From Pyxicephalus adspersus (lineage: Eukaryota; Chordata; Amphibia; Anura; Pyxicephalidae): 64,000 nucleotides of DNA. A model generated the notes under the pieces. That model saw only the letters and a program-made list of their open reading frames with translations. It searched no databases and was not told the origin of the DNA. The DNA lies in assembly GCF_032062135.1 (NCBI RefSeq), contig NC_092859.1, forward strand, positions 39,446,593 to 39,510,592. Reading direction: 5' to 3'. Below, in pieces: positions 24,637-37,724 of the stretch. Position 1 is the first letter of the stretch; the number at the start of each line of letters is the position of its first letter. The position numbers and the translations under genes are program-made.

Positions 24637-25492
24637 GTTTTTGGCAAAATAAAGTATTGTATTAAATGATAAATCCCATGTAACAATACAAAAACATCAT
24701 CATCATAGACCGCAATTTACTTGTGGTCATGAGAGACAAAGACTTAATTTTCAGCCCAATGGGGCACTATACAATAGTCATCTAGCATTGTATAGATCCA
24801 TGAAACCATATTATTAAATTGGTAGGTAGGCGTTTTTCGTGTAGATCGTTGAATCCGATGCGTTTCGCCCTGTAGGCTTCCTCAGGGGTAGCAGTGCATC
24901 TGGATGGATGCAGCAGGATGACAGCCAACCAAAGGGAAAGCTGGTGCGGTTGTCCGTCAGATGCGAGTGTTATTAGGTGCAGCAATAACACTTGCATCTG
25001 ACGCACGACTGCACCAGCGGTCCCTTCAGTTGGCTGTCATCCTTCCTTTCTTCATTAGGCCACTTATCAGATAACAATCCATTGGGAAGCAACATCCCAC
25101 TTTATTTTCCTCCTAACTGAGGACTCACCTACCATCAGGGATTCCCTCCTCCTTCCTTCTAACATATTTGGAAACTTTCTGAAGAAGCACACCACATTAT
25201 ACCAACTGTCTGTGCAACATTTCGCTGATGCACCACTACCCCTGAGGAAACTTATAGGGCATAATGCGTTGGGTACAGCGGTCTACACGAAAAACGCCTA
25301 CCTACCAGTTCAATATAATGGTTTCATGGATCTGTACAATACTAGATTACTATTGTATAGTGCCCCTTTGGGCCGAAAATTAAGTCTTTGCCTCTCATGA
25401 CCACATGTAAATTGCGGTCTATCTGATGATGATGTTTTTGTATTGTTATATGAGATTTATCATTTAATACAATACTTTATTTTGCCAAAAAC
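24637..25492. mobile_element. Foldback (inverted-repeat) element, 856 bp
   Basis: The left arm 24637-24974 and right arm 24984-25492 are inverted copies, each starting or ending GTTTTTGGCAAAATAAAGTA and sharing ATAGACCGCAATTTAC, CATGAGAG-CAAAGACTTAA and a CCCCTGAGGAA motif. The hinge is AGGTGCAGC (24975-24983) between CAGATGCGAGTGTTATT and AATAACACTTGCATCTG. The right arm carries about 170 nt (25045-25222) with no partner in the left arm, so the left arm was deleted or the right arm gained sequence. Open frames in it are mirror images and not conserved. Confidence 0.85.
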
Positions 25493-26548
25493 TATAATCA
25501 GAACCAAGCTAGGTAATTTACACTAAGCTGTTCAAATTCTGTTGTAATGTTTATTGTTATTAATAATGGATATGACTAAGACAAATTTACATTTTCTTAC
25601 TCTAGTACCAGCATGCCTGAACACTAAATAGACCTTTTGTGTGATATCACTTTAACCAAGGCAAGATGACAATTCCCTGCAGATGAGCTGAGTTCTCTTG
25701 AGACCACAGACAGTCTTCTTCAAGTTCTCTTAAATTACGTGCACAGAGGGAAGCTTATAGAGTAGCTTGTCTGTGTGATTGAATTCCCAAAATGATGGCA
25801 TCTCTGATAAGATGACAATTTGAAAAGGAATCTCTTAATTCAAATCTTATCTCACATCCTTTCTTTGACAAATTACTTCAAGGAATATGTGGCAGTTCTT
25901 TGTGGGCATGAAAAACAAAAAAAGCTACTGTATTAAAAAGATGCCTCAGTTTTTATATATACAGAGAAATAGAGTTTGCATATAGATATATATTTATATA
26001 AATTATATGTATAGTGTTATTTTGCATGTCATTTGTGTTCCATGCTTACCATTGCTTAGATGACTTTTTTTTAACTCAACTTTAACTTCTCTTTTAATTT
26101 CACTTTGGTGTGGGAAGTGGAATTTTCTATTTAGCTTTTTAAAACTTTATATCATTTCCCATTTCAAAAACAAAAAAATGTAAATAAGTATAAATTTACC
26201 ACTAGCCCTTAGTAGTACCCTGGGAGGGCTGGTTCCTAAAAACTCATATTTGTGAATGACCTAATGTGTACGTTTTTGCTACAGTAATTATTAAAGTTAG
26301 TAAAATAAAAAAAAATCCTTTGCCAGATTTGCCACTGGATCTCCATTAAAGAGACACATCATAATTTGAATACAAGTATTTTATTGCTTACAATACTTAC
26401 TAAGAACAATTTACTCCGCTCATACTATGGGAATGGATAGTTTTTTTGGTTAGAGGCTATCTAAAAATATACATGTGGGGGGAACAATAATGGATAAAGA
26501 ACCACTAACCCCGGTTAGCAGGCATCTATATGTGCCTCTTCCACATCT

Positions 26549-26592
26549 TTGTAGAGTACCCTGGGACCCCTGAAACCCAGGGTACTCTACAA
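26549..26592. repeat. Perfect 17-bp hairpin, 10-nt loop
   Basis: TTGTAGAGTACCCTGGG (26549-26565) pairs perfectly with CCCAGGGTACTCTACAA (26576-26592). The stem is too short for a typical miRNA precursor. It is probably the core of a palindromic repeat, but other copies are not visible here. Confidence 0.85.
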
Positions 26593-27939
26593 TACCAGTA
26601 TCTTGGTTGTTGGCACCTACCTTCCCATTTCTTCTTTGAGTTCCTAACTATTGTTTAGAAAGATAACGCTTTACAGGGGTGGGGCAATAGTAAGGCAAAT
26701 GTGGCAGTAAGAACCAGATTCAACAAAATGATTTTGATTTAGAGAACACCCCAAGGTTCACTTGCCTTACATGAGAATGGGGGCAGAGTATATTGCTCAT
26801 TTAGCTAACCATGGTAAGTTATGTTTTCATTATGCTTTCCTATCTAATGCCTAAATGCAGTATGACCCTACCTGGAAAAATCTGAAGTTTGTGGGCTCAA
26901 AGGACTTGAGTTTATCAGGACTGCATTAGAATTTTGCTTACTGAGCAACATATTTGTATTATAGCATGTTTGTACTTTATAAGCAGCTAAGAGGCCTCTG
27001 ACTGTAATAAAATGCATTTTCTTCACTAATAACCTTCTGCACACTCCTGAGACAAGAAAACTTGTATAGGTTTAATTAAAACCCTCTTCCCTTGTTGCTT
27101 CAGATGAAGATGGGTGCAATCAGGCAGAGAAACGTCCTGTCTGCAGAACAGAATTGTTTTAATACAGCAGCACAAAAATAAACTCACATTATTCTTTTAT
27201 CCTCTAAGCTCCTTAACTTTGCTGGTGTTCCACCTTCTACAACTTTTGCTACCAAATTTGCAGGCTGTCGGTTACACCTAGCATTTGCCCCCCCCCTAGC
27301 ATTTCATAATACTGTCTGTCTTATGGCTGAGTCCTATTTACCTGTATTTTAAATGTCCTGCAGTGGTTGGGTCATTATAATTCTCCAAAGCAATGGAATC
27401 ATTGACAGAATTGGGAGCTATTCTGGATGCTAAAGGCATTATTCTTTACAATGAGTAGACAACAAAGCAATTGGTATGTATTATTCAATTTTAAAATCTT
27501 TCTTTGGAAAGCCATCAATAAATTAATATGTCACCGGTACACCTTGCATCCAGTATTGTGGATGTTACTAAAAAAGAAAGGTGTGCTGGTAATATATCTA
27601 ATATGCATTTTGTGCCGAGTCCTATCTGCCAAGCCTCTTTAGATCCCTCAGTGATTTTAGTCTATTTACTGTATGTTGAGTGATACAGTGAAATAGTGTT
27701 TATTAAGAACAAGCTTTGAGAGCGTAGTATTTTGCATAGGAACTAACCATCACAAATAAATTCAAATTTCAGCTCATCTAGTTATAGTTCAGTTATGGCT
27801 AGTGCATTTGACAAGCCACTGGCTTCCTACATCTCAAGTACTCCAGCAGCAACAATTCTGCTCCCATCTCTGAGAGTCAATTAGTATGGTATTCATATAC
27901 ATTTCGCAATGTTTTGCAATTTTGCATGTGATTTTCAGC

Positions 27940-28203
27940 CATTTTGACTGGCCAGGACAGGATGATGTAAGTTCTGTGCAGGGAGTTCATTCAGTCCTGG
28001 TAACAACAGGAAAAGCCAAGATGTTCCAGGTATCCTATCAACACCACAAGCGCATGATCAGCTCACAATTTTGACAGCTGGAATGAGCAATTAGACAGGT
28101 AAGAATGCTTTTTGCAAAAGATACATCGCCTGTCCCTTTCTGCAATAAAACCCTGCCTGATCATACATTTTTAAAGTGGAACTTTATAGTTCCACTTTAA
28201 CTC
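27940..28203. repeat. TTAAAGTGGAAC-family repeat with terminal palindrome
   Basis: It shares GACAGGTAAGAATGCTTTTTG, TCGCCTGTCCCTTTCTGC and CCCTGCCTGATCATA with 13620-13867. It ends in a perfect palindrome TTAAAGTGGAACT (28171-28183), TTAT, AGTTCCACTTTAA (28188-28200). Confidence 0.55.
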
Positions 28204-28599
28204 CTTATCACTTTAACAAAATTAAAAAAAAAAAACCAAGAAAAAGCTTTTTCCTATGGATTTTACATAAAAAAATGAAATGTTATTGAAAATATAAAAA
28301 ATAACTGTACAAACCTTTGGATCATAAAAGAACTAAAAGAATGAATGTATTTTACACTCTAATTATTCTTTGGGCTGTTAAAAATATTTTTCATATATAT
28401 TATTTATAATTCTGGTTTTTGTAGCTTGCATTTCTTGTAATCTAGGGGATTACAAAATCATAATTCAAACAAGCATAGGAAAATATCATGCTAATGTAGT
28501 TGTATTTACTGTTATTGTGTTGACCCGTTCTCCCCCACAAATCTTATGCTGTTTTGTTTATTGGCTTTCTGGTCAGGTGTCAGTGATAAATGACTTGTA

Positions 28600-28960
28600 T
28601 TGAATCTTTTCTAATGAAAGGTCTCCCACTGACAGCCTTTAATAACGGATTGAGTCTATCTATGTACTTGCTGTTGTGATATTGATATACACTGCAAGCC
28701 GCAAGGTGATTTTCTCCCCGTTAATTAGTCAGAGGTATTTTTCAGATTAATAATAAAATTGCCCTCCAGATACCACCTGATCTTAATTACCGTCATTTGT
28801 ATCTCATCTCGATTCAACTGCAGTTTTTAATTAAAGCATTAGGTTAGTTTGCCTTATTAAGGGCAGCTTAACTCCTTCCGTCCGATTAATGCCTTTTGTT
28901 CATAAACATGCATAAATTAAAAGCTTTGGCTCGTGTGAATGCATTTCATCTTTTTTAAGT
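28600..28960. promoter_or_regulatory. Candidate conserved enhancer-like block
   Basis: This is unique sequence with an unusual density of homeodomain core sites: TTAATTAG (28721), TTAATTA (28783-28789), TTAATTAA (28827-28834), ATTAAT (28885-28890) and CAGATTAATAA (28744). There are no repeats, homopolymers or open frames. This look is common in vertebrate conserved noncoding elements. It is my inference from composition, and cross-species alignment would decide. Confidence 0.35.
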
Positions 28961-29614
28961 ACAATGCTTTGAAAATGTTTTTGAAAAGAAAGGATATTTT
29001 CAAAAACACATGTTCAAATAACTTTTAGTCATGCAGTTTTTGTGTTTTTTTTATTCATCATCATTGTAGTCATTTAAACCCCTTTACTACTGATACATCT
29101 TTTGTTAGATTTAGATTCAGTTCTGTAAACCATTAAATGCTGTCTGTCTCCCCATTTCAGAGATTTCTTTATACTACTTATCTATTTGACAGAACTGAAT
29201 TTGAAAAAGTGAAGAAATGAAAAAGTTCCCCAATTATTGTCTACTTGATAGTTGTCAGAAAGAGCAAAAAGCGAGAGAGGAATGCTCCTAGTAAAAACAA
29301 AGGGGAAAGAACACATTTTTAGTTAAAAAGGTTAACAATTTTATTACTTGCACATTTACAAAAGAGCCTCCACAATGCCAAAATGAAGCAGATTCTATGA
29401 CTTTCAGTTAACTCCCTGTCTAGGTGATAGCTGTCAGACAAAACAGAAAGAGACAAAAGACAAGATCAGCATATATTAATTGGCAGAAGTCTAATACTTT
29501 TCATCATCCAAAGCTAATATACTACCACATTTTCAGGTTATTTTCTTTTAACGTTAGACCTAAACTAATTCAAAAATTGAATTTGTTTGCTATCTTAGGA
29601 AACACCCCCAAGTA

Positions 29615-30003
29615 ATAGTTACATAGTTACATAGCAGGTTAGGTTGAAAAAAGACATTTCCATCAAGTTCAACCACTAGGGAAATAAACATATCCCAGAT
29701 ATAAAACCCTATAAGACATAGTTGGTCCAGAGGAAGGCAAAACCTTGGTACAATTTGCTTCAACAGGGGAAAAAAATCCTTCCTGATTCCATGAGGCAAT
29801 CGGATGTTCCCTGGATCAACAGTCACTGTTATTTTTACTTTAAATCCTTAATACCCAGTTATATTCTGTACTTCTAGAATAATATCCGGCTATTTCTTAA
29901 AGCAATCTATAGTAGTTGCTGAAACTACTTCCTGAGGGAGCCGATTCCATATTTTCACAGACCTTACAGTGAAGAATCCCTTTCCTGTTATTTAGGTATA
30001 TTT
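29615..30003 (-). mobile_element. Second LINE family (CR1-like), 3' end part
   Basis: The left edge is an 8-bp tandem ATAGTTACATAGTTACATAG, read on the minus strand as a CTATGTAA-type tail of the kind CR1-like LINEs carry. The minus strand then gives fragments such as RKDFFPLLKQ and, nearer 29940, a FFTVRSVKIW-NRLP-like ending recalled from LINE ORF2 C-termini. The element is interrupted at about 30004 and resumes at about 30998. I remember the same text as a very common frog repeat. Confidence 0.7.
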
Positions 30004-30919
30004 TTATCTAATTATCTGCATAAATATGGAAATTATATCCTCTATCAATGCATATAGATATTCAATTAAAGAAGGTTCATGCACAAATAATAGCTAGTCA
30101 TTCAAACAGTTTAATTAAGAAAGAAGGTAAGACACAGCAATATTATCAGATATTTAAACATATAGGAACTTGAATCAATGTCACATATATATATCACATG
30201 AACATCAAGTTGTTAGTAGTAACCCCTACAATAACCCAGTAACTAAGTAATACACAACACATCAAATAACATGGAATGCAATATAGCAATAATAGCATAA
30301 ACATATACAAAGACATATACCAAACAATACAAGAAGCAATTCAGGAATGTGTAATAGCTACCTGTATGGATGTTGATGGGTACTCCATGAGCCTGATTCC
30401 CTAAGAGCTCCCATCATTCCCTTTTTCCTCTTGTTAACTTCCAGCTTCCATTTTTATATATTTTAAGTCCCCTTAGGTAACATTGGGACTCCTTGATTGG
30501 TTAGTGGGTGTGATTGGTACAATGACCATCAGTTGGCACCCACCCCATTAGATTGGGATTGGTTACTGTCATTTGATGAACCTCCCAACTAAATTTGATT
30601 TAAAAATCTCCAGCTGGAATCTATGTTTAGGGGTCTATAAATGTTCAGCTGGGTCATCACCCCAGTCCATCTGTTCAATTACACCTCCATCTCCTGTTTC
30701 CTCAATTGAATGGATTATTGCCCTTTGAAGGCCATATTGGTGGTCTGTTTGTCCTGGGAAACTAGGTCTTGTCTCCTGGCAGCTGTTGTATCACTTGTGT
30801 GTCACTTTGTGAAGCCCTGCACTTGGAGATCCCCTAGGAAGGCCCTATGGCCAGATCAAGATAAACAGGTTTCGTGTTTACACACAACATTGCTGCACCT
30901 ATACACATACATTTTATAT

Positions 30920-30969
<50 letters not shown>

Positions 30970-30997
30970 ATACATATCTATTTACATATTCATAAAC
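30004..30997 (-). mobile_element. Unclassified insertion splitting the LINE; LTR-like promoter motifs
   Basis: About 1 kb is absent from the LINE around it. On the minus strand it has five CCAAT boxes within 81 nt (ATTGG on + at 30482, 30496, 30513, 30552 and 30558), and about 25 nt further a TATATAAAAA box (30451-30460), the order of an LTR or RNA polymerase II promoter. An (AT)n run sits near the right edge. Flanking TTTAGGT and TTGAGGT may be a diverged target duplication. LTR identity is a guess. Confidence 0.4.
30932..30966. repeat. (AT)n microsatellite
   Basis: Alternating AT after a CA-rich start. Open frames here read YIYIYI and are artefacts. Confidence 0.9.
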
Positions 30998-31245
30998 AAT
31001 CTTGAGGTGCAACATTCCCTATCCAGAGCTTCAACTTCTTTTCCTCCAGACGCAGGAGTGCTCTCTTGTTCTTTGTAATGATCTCAAAGTGAATAATGGG
31101 GAAGAGAGTTCTCTATATGGACCGTTTATATATTTATACAAAGTGATCATATTCCCCCTTAAACGTCTCTTCTCAAGGGAGAATAGATTCAGTTCAGCTA
31201 ATCTCTTATTTATTAGTTTAGTTTACGTTTGCAAAATAGCAGCAC
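30998..31245 (-). mobile_element. Second LINE family (CR1-like), continuation
   Basis: GAGGTGCAACATTCCCTATC through TTTTCCTCCAGACGCAGGAG, CATATTCCCCCTTAAACG and CTTCTCAAGGGAGAATAGAT continues the element broken at 30003. On the minus strand it reads toward the sequence seen at 29940-30003. It is dead and 5'-truncated. Confidence 0.65.
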
Positions 31246-32480
31246 TTTTCCTGACATGTTACTGTGCCTAGGCACTGTAGGTGCTGTATATTTGCTGTGT
31301 GATATAATTCAAAATTTTGTTTCCTCTGACTGCTTGTATCATAAGATTTTATGATGTCACTACTGTGCTGCTCACTGTTTCTCATCTAAAGGAACCTGTA
31401 TCTGAGAACCTAAAATAGTACAAGGATCTCCCTGCTTCTGCTTTAATCATTCTGTGGATCTGTGCTACTTTTACCTCTCCTACTCCTTATTGATCTTTCC
31501 CCCACCGGTCATCAGATCACATGCTATCAGCTGTAACATTAGAAAATAAAACGTTCTCCTCCACCCAGATGGCTGCAATACGTTACAATACAATAAGGCA
31601 GTACTGTTAGTATTTTGCCCTCTGTCTGCCTTTTGACCACAATCTCCACAGTCCAATTACTGTTAAAATGGACCATGATTTTATTTGGCCTACTATCCAG
31701 CGGTCTTTTTTTTTTAAAAGTAGTGATCATATTTATAAATTGGTAAACAAATACTGTAAGTGGCAATATGTTACCTGATTACAACTTCTCTCTAAATATG
31801 CCATTTGGGCTTTAAGCTACTGTTATATGCTTGTGAGTTGAATCCTACCAACTGGCTTTATATGTTCCTTGATGAACTCAGATTGAGCTTGACTCTGCCC
31901 TCTGAAATTTACAGCTATATGTCGTATAGATTCTTTTTCTGCATTCTTTGGGATATGAAATGAATGTAAAAATGATTGACATCTCTTTGTAATGATTTCA
32001 GCAGGAGGGCAGACCTAGCTTTTCTAGTTCAAAGATCCTTTTCCATAGAAATATCAATCAATATCAAATGAGTGATATAAAATTCAATGGTGGTAAATAC
32101 AAGGCTTCTATATTAACATGCATGGGGCAGATGTATTTTACAGTTGTCACTATTAAAAAGCTGGTCCAGATTACTGATGTGCAGCCCATGTTGAAGCAAG
32201 TGCATTTAGACAGCAAGTGTCTGTAGAACGCAATGAGATGCAAAAAAATGTTTAGAGAACAAGTATTTTACAACAAATCATAAAACTTAGAAAATTGCAT
32301 GTCAATACACAAGAGGTTTCAGATCTCTCTGGCCATCCTCCCATAACCTTTTATATTGCAACTAAGAGAGAAATTATGGGGAATGCTATAGTGTGTTAGT
32401 TGAGTGATAGCTGTAAGTCTGCTGGGACTTCTGACATTACATTCAAGATATCAGCACCCAACAGCAGTCTCAAGGCTATG

Positions 32481-32714
32481 TCCCTGATTTATTAAAGTTC
32501 TCCAAGGCTGGAGAGAATGCACTTTCATCAGTGAACCTGGGTAATCCAGAAAACTTGGAATGGATTTCCAAAAAGTCAAGATATTTGTTAGCTATTTGTT
32601 AGAAAATGTTTTCAATCCTGGACCAGATCCATTTCTTGGTTTGTTGGATCACCCAGCTTCACTGATGAAAGTGTATTCTGTCCAGCCTTGGAGAACTTTA
32701 ATAAATCAGGGCCT
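32481..32714. mobile_element. Palindromic MITE, family A, best-preserved copy (234 bp)
   Basis: It starts TCCCTGATTTATTAAAGTTC and ends AACTTTAATAAATCAGGGCC. Inner inverted motifs are CTGGAGAGAATGCACTTTCA against TGAAAGTGTATTCTGTCCAG. It can be used as the reference copy for the family in this window. Confidence 0.85.
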
Positions 32715-35700
32715 TTATCTCTACATAAGGGAGGCTTTACCAAGTAAATATCATGTTTAAAATTTGTCAAATGCACATATGATCTTTTGATAAGATTGTT
32801 GTTTAAATGATGTTCTGTCCACAGAAGCTCTTTAACCACATCCAATGTCCTCACTATAGAATCTCACCTTGGCCAAAGGAGACATTGCATAATGATACCA
32901 TTAGGTGTAAGGCTGCAACATGCATAATTCTACTAAATGATGCTACTACCCATTAGTGATCAAGCGTGAATAATGTTACAGCTAATGAGGTTATTTTTCA
33001 ATAAATCCCACAATGATGAAGAGATGGGAGGACACTGGATGCACCTAAGAGCAGAGGTTGCAACTGCAAATGGCTAACTGGCTGCAATACTTTGTGTCTT
33101 TCCCTTTAAAAGTTGAAATCTTTGACATAGAATCCTGGGTTTTGAATACAGAATTGAGGAACCTTTATAGCGGATGTTCTTGAAAGGATCTGAGAGGATT
33201 AGCATGAATATACAGGAGATTTGCCGTTTATGTTGAAGAGGAGTGTGTTGCTCTGACTACAATTGTATGCTCAGGGCAAGATATGCATTCTAGGCTTGTA
33301 CAATGTCTACAGAAAATAATCTTTTATTTTTTTTGCGTTCCTCCAGAAGATAAATGTTGTTGACTTTGTCTGCCCTTCTATCTGGAAAGTTTTTAGCATT
33401 TCTTGCGAGAAATCTAGTGGTGTCCCGCTGTTTCCATGTTCTTTCTAGCATTCTACATTTACCAAATTTATAAAAGGCATAACCAGCAACCCTTCATAGC
33501 CTCACCAATTTGTGAGGGTGACACGTAAAATGTAATCATAGGATTTATTTTGCTGAATTGAAGATAAGTAGGAACAGTTGCTTTTTAAGTGTAAATTTGA
33601 GATAAAACGAAAGTATATGTTTTATTAACGTATGTTTTAGTCAACACATTGCATTGTTTGCAATGTGACCTTAACCTTCATATAGTGCTGACAAGGCAGG
33701 GTGCTTTAATCCTCCAGATCTCACACAAAGAACTGGATGCAGCACATTACCTGTACCTTGGATCTTTGGGCAAGAGCTGAGATTCAGTACAAACTCTGAC
33801 ACCAGTAAGACATTTCAAAGTAATTTCTAAAAGCTACTTTCTGCTTCAGATTCATTCAGTTTTGAAAGAATAAGTATAATGCAGTATTTTCCCTAGAAAT
33901 TCTTTTAAACTGAGTGGGAAGAAGCTGTAGGTGGGTATTGCATTGTTACCCAACTTCTCAGTAACCACTCAAAAACCTGGGTGGTTGCTGAAAAGTGCTC
34001 CTGTTGCGCCTGATTAGAAGGAACTGGGGAGAACATTGCAATGATACTCTTTATTGGTTTTCTTCTCAATATGCACTAAAATTGGATCACCTACTTAGGA
34101 TGTCTTGATACAGATATCTGACCACTGCAGCATAGTGCCCCTCCAGTTTAAGCTGGCACAGGAGGTTATGTCTATTCTTCCCAAAGAAACCAGTAGGTAG
34201 GGAGAGATTCAGCTGACCAGAGGTATGAATTCTTATAGTCAAGGATGAGCTATAGAAGCCCGGCCTCTCGTTTATCATCTAGCATTATAAGATACACAAG
34301 AAATGACATTATTATTCTTACAACTACCAGGGTGGCAGAGAAAAAGAGTGGATAAGCTTGAAGTGGCAAGATTTCTGTATCTGAACATCCTAGGTAGGGG
34401 GTCAAATTTATATAAGCAACTAGAGTTATACTTTAAGGATTGGGCTTAATGGGCAAGTCTATATCTTTTAAAGCTAAAGTTGAAAAGGTTGCTACAATTG
34501 CTTTAAACTTGCTTAAACATATTTTTTTCTATTCATTTTTAAGATTTATATAAGATTGATATTTTTTATTTCTGCAACACATCTCACCTCCTTGCCCCTT
34601 GTATTTGATAAGAAAGTGAAGGAGCAGAAGAATACTTATGATATTGCTTGGCTCTCTTACACACCTAATTGGTGTTTCCATTCCTATTTCAAATTTAAGT
34701 GAAAGGTTTATTAAATACAAAACAGAATCAATTTATGTATTTTTATTTCTGTCTAGAATTCAGCTTCAACACATTGATTGTAGTGTTCTGCACACTAGGC
34801 CACTACCAACAAGTAGTTAAAAATCTCAATGGCAAAGAGATTTTTTATAGCAGAGTAGCCCCAGCATTACACACATAAGATTATATACAGTAAGCTGTTC
34901 TCTTTTACATGAATATGTGAAAATTATTGAAAAGACTAATCATGTTTGAACAGGCCTTAGATTATCATTAAGGCCATCTGGGACTCTTAGTATGCAGTTG
35001 GCAACTTCAGTCAGCACTTAGGCATGCCCCCAGTATCACTCATTGCAATGCACTACAGCTTTCTTTATAAATTGTCTTTTTATTATCAACCTGCTTCTAA
35101 CTTCTTATATCAGGTTCATTGCCGGTGGGACGTGAATGGTTTATTTTAACTCTTTGTTACTGGTCCCAGCAATTTTTCATGTACAGCCTTGAAAGTTTGT
35201 ATCATAAAAAAACTATTATGACTGCAAACCACCCGTAGAATTTAAAGTCATTGTAAACAATATATAATTTTCAACATAGCTATATTTAAAAATATACACA
35301 AAAATAATGAAAAGGCCAAATATTCTGCAATATAATAATTTGTAACTGCCATCTTTTTATTCTTTAGATCCCCTGGTTTAGTGTAAATAAAAAATGGGTT
35401 GTTTTAGATCCTTTTTTTTTTCAAAAATGCAGCAAATTATTATTTTTCATATATTCATATATTTAATTGTTTATATCTGTTTCTGTGTTTGTAAATAGTA
35501 CTCAGCTGTTGTCCTCTTTCCACTAACAGTATGATTGGGTTGGTTTACTACAAACCCTTTCATACAATACAGATGGATCTGTTGATCATTATCTGCATTC
35601 ACTGCTGTGTGTTGAGGAAGGGAGAGGGATTGGGTAGAGGTGCAAGAAACAAGCACTTTATGCAGGAGAGAGTCAGAAAGGGGAGCAGCCTGACTGAGAA

Positions 35701-37724
35701 AAGCAATACTATGTTTTGGATCCTTGTTATCCTTTATCATTTATTAGCTCTGACTTGGCAAACGACTTGGAGATTATCCAAAATGAAGTAATGCATTGAG
35801 GAGCTATATGAGCACTCCTGCACGAATAAACACTAATGGTTTCTATACTTCAATGTACAAATAAAAGGTTTTATGATTTTAGGACCATTGTGGAGACCTA
35901 AATATGGATTTACTGTAAATAGGATTCATCATCGAGGTCTTCATGAGTTAACATTAGAACATAAATAACTAGGGTGGGTGAAGATTTTTTTTTTTTGAAG
36001 ATCAGCACCAGTAGTGTATAAGTTTCCTATATAAATTGTATATAAAATATATATGTTACTAAAAGCCCAAAATAGTTATAGTTCTGGTAAAAAAAAACTC
36101 TATTATCCTCTTTTGTGCTTTCAGATTTTTTTATTACGATAGCTAAGTTCAATGTTCTCTGTCCGCTGAGCACCTCTCCTTGTTGGTCTTCCTTGGATAT
36201 GCCTCCACCTGCCTATGTAAAATTCAAAACCTAAAATCAAGTTTGCCTGTGAAAAATGTAAAAACTGCAGTACATGCATGTTTCCCCATGTTTTATCCCT
36301 GTACAAATTACAATTACAGAACAAATCTAGGTGATACTGACAAAAATGTGTTTATAGTTTCCTAACATATTTTTGATGTAAAGCTCCTAAATTACAGTTG
36401 CACTAGGATGCACCAACTTTTTGTGTCTTTTTTTCAGCAATATGCAAGCAGAGGGTGTCCCTGGACACATAAAAAATGTATAACATTGCATACAAGTTGT
36501 GATTTATATATAGATTAGTCCTAGATTAGTTTAACCTATTTGCTCATTCATAATTTTTAGGACTATAGAAAATAAAGAAAAATATTTATGGTTAGGTAAA
36601 TATGAAGTATTTATAGGATATCTAAAGTCATAGATTCATTGCATCATTGATGCATATATTGTTTTTCCAAAATGTTATATCTCTACATTTAAAGTAGCAC
36701 TTAGGGAAAGCAATCACATGGTCAGAAGTAACATGTTACATCTAAGAACTGCAATGCAACCCAACCGCAACCACAACTGTGCACAAACACAAAGTGATTC
36801 CCAACTGCTCCCATACAGTTAAATAGGAGTGTTTAATCAGTGAAGAAACTACTGTATATCTCTTTTTCTGGTTGTGATAATATGCAGCAAAGTGTGGAAA
36901 ACATTGTCACATTTCTTAGTTTTTAATTACAACTCTGCAACTACAGGTCCCAACATTCCTGTGTCTCCCCTCAACAGGGTACATGTCAAACAGATGCCAT
37001 CTCCATTCAGTGATCATTCATTCTTAACTGTCAAAAGATAGTTACACTTCTCTTGTGGCAATAAATATGTTTTAAGGGATTCTATGTAACTGTATGAAAG
37101 CTGTGTTGCAAAGCATGCAGAGGAGATTTGTTTATTCAGGAAGGAAAAAGAAAGATTACAGAATGAGCCAGGGCAAGCTCTTTGAAAGCACCTACCAGCC
37201 TCTCCATGTAACTGTACTACATTACTGGTGAATGCTCAGTCATGCATGCTCAGAGCCCTGTACAACTTCTTCCTGTAATTGCTTACTGCTGTGTGTTTTA
37301 AAAAAACCAATCTTTGTTCGATTGCGCTCGCTTTTCTGCAAAACATATCCGTTGTCCCCAGAAAAGGGACAAGTTTGACAGCTAAGCTCCAATGTATAAA
37401 AAATGGTCTGCTGTCAGGTAGAACGGCTTCTCTTTGGGACATATTTCAATGGATCGTGATACAGACAGCACATTGTGGTGACATGAAGCTCTATCTGCAT
37501 GAAAGCTTGTGATAGTAGCTTAAAACATGATCACTTACTAGATAATGGCTACAGAAAATATATATAATGGGGAGGTAGAATGAAGGCCACTGTTAAAGAT
37601 GAAGTTGCCAACTTTGCAGAATCTACAGGAAACATTTGGGGATAACATTAAGCCATTTTATAAACAAACCTAATGATAGAGATTATTTAGTGTTAAATTT
37701 TAGTTTCTTGATTAAAAATACACT

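Noticed and set aside
24782..25400. Opposite-strand frames at 24782-25006 and 25212-25400 as a divergent gene pair
   Set aside because: They are inverted copies of each other within the foldback element.
26549..26592. Hairpin as a miRNA precursor
   Set aside because: The 17-bp stem is too short for Drosha/Dicer processing and flanking sequence does not extend it.
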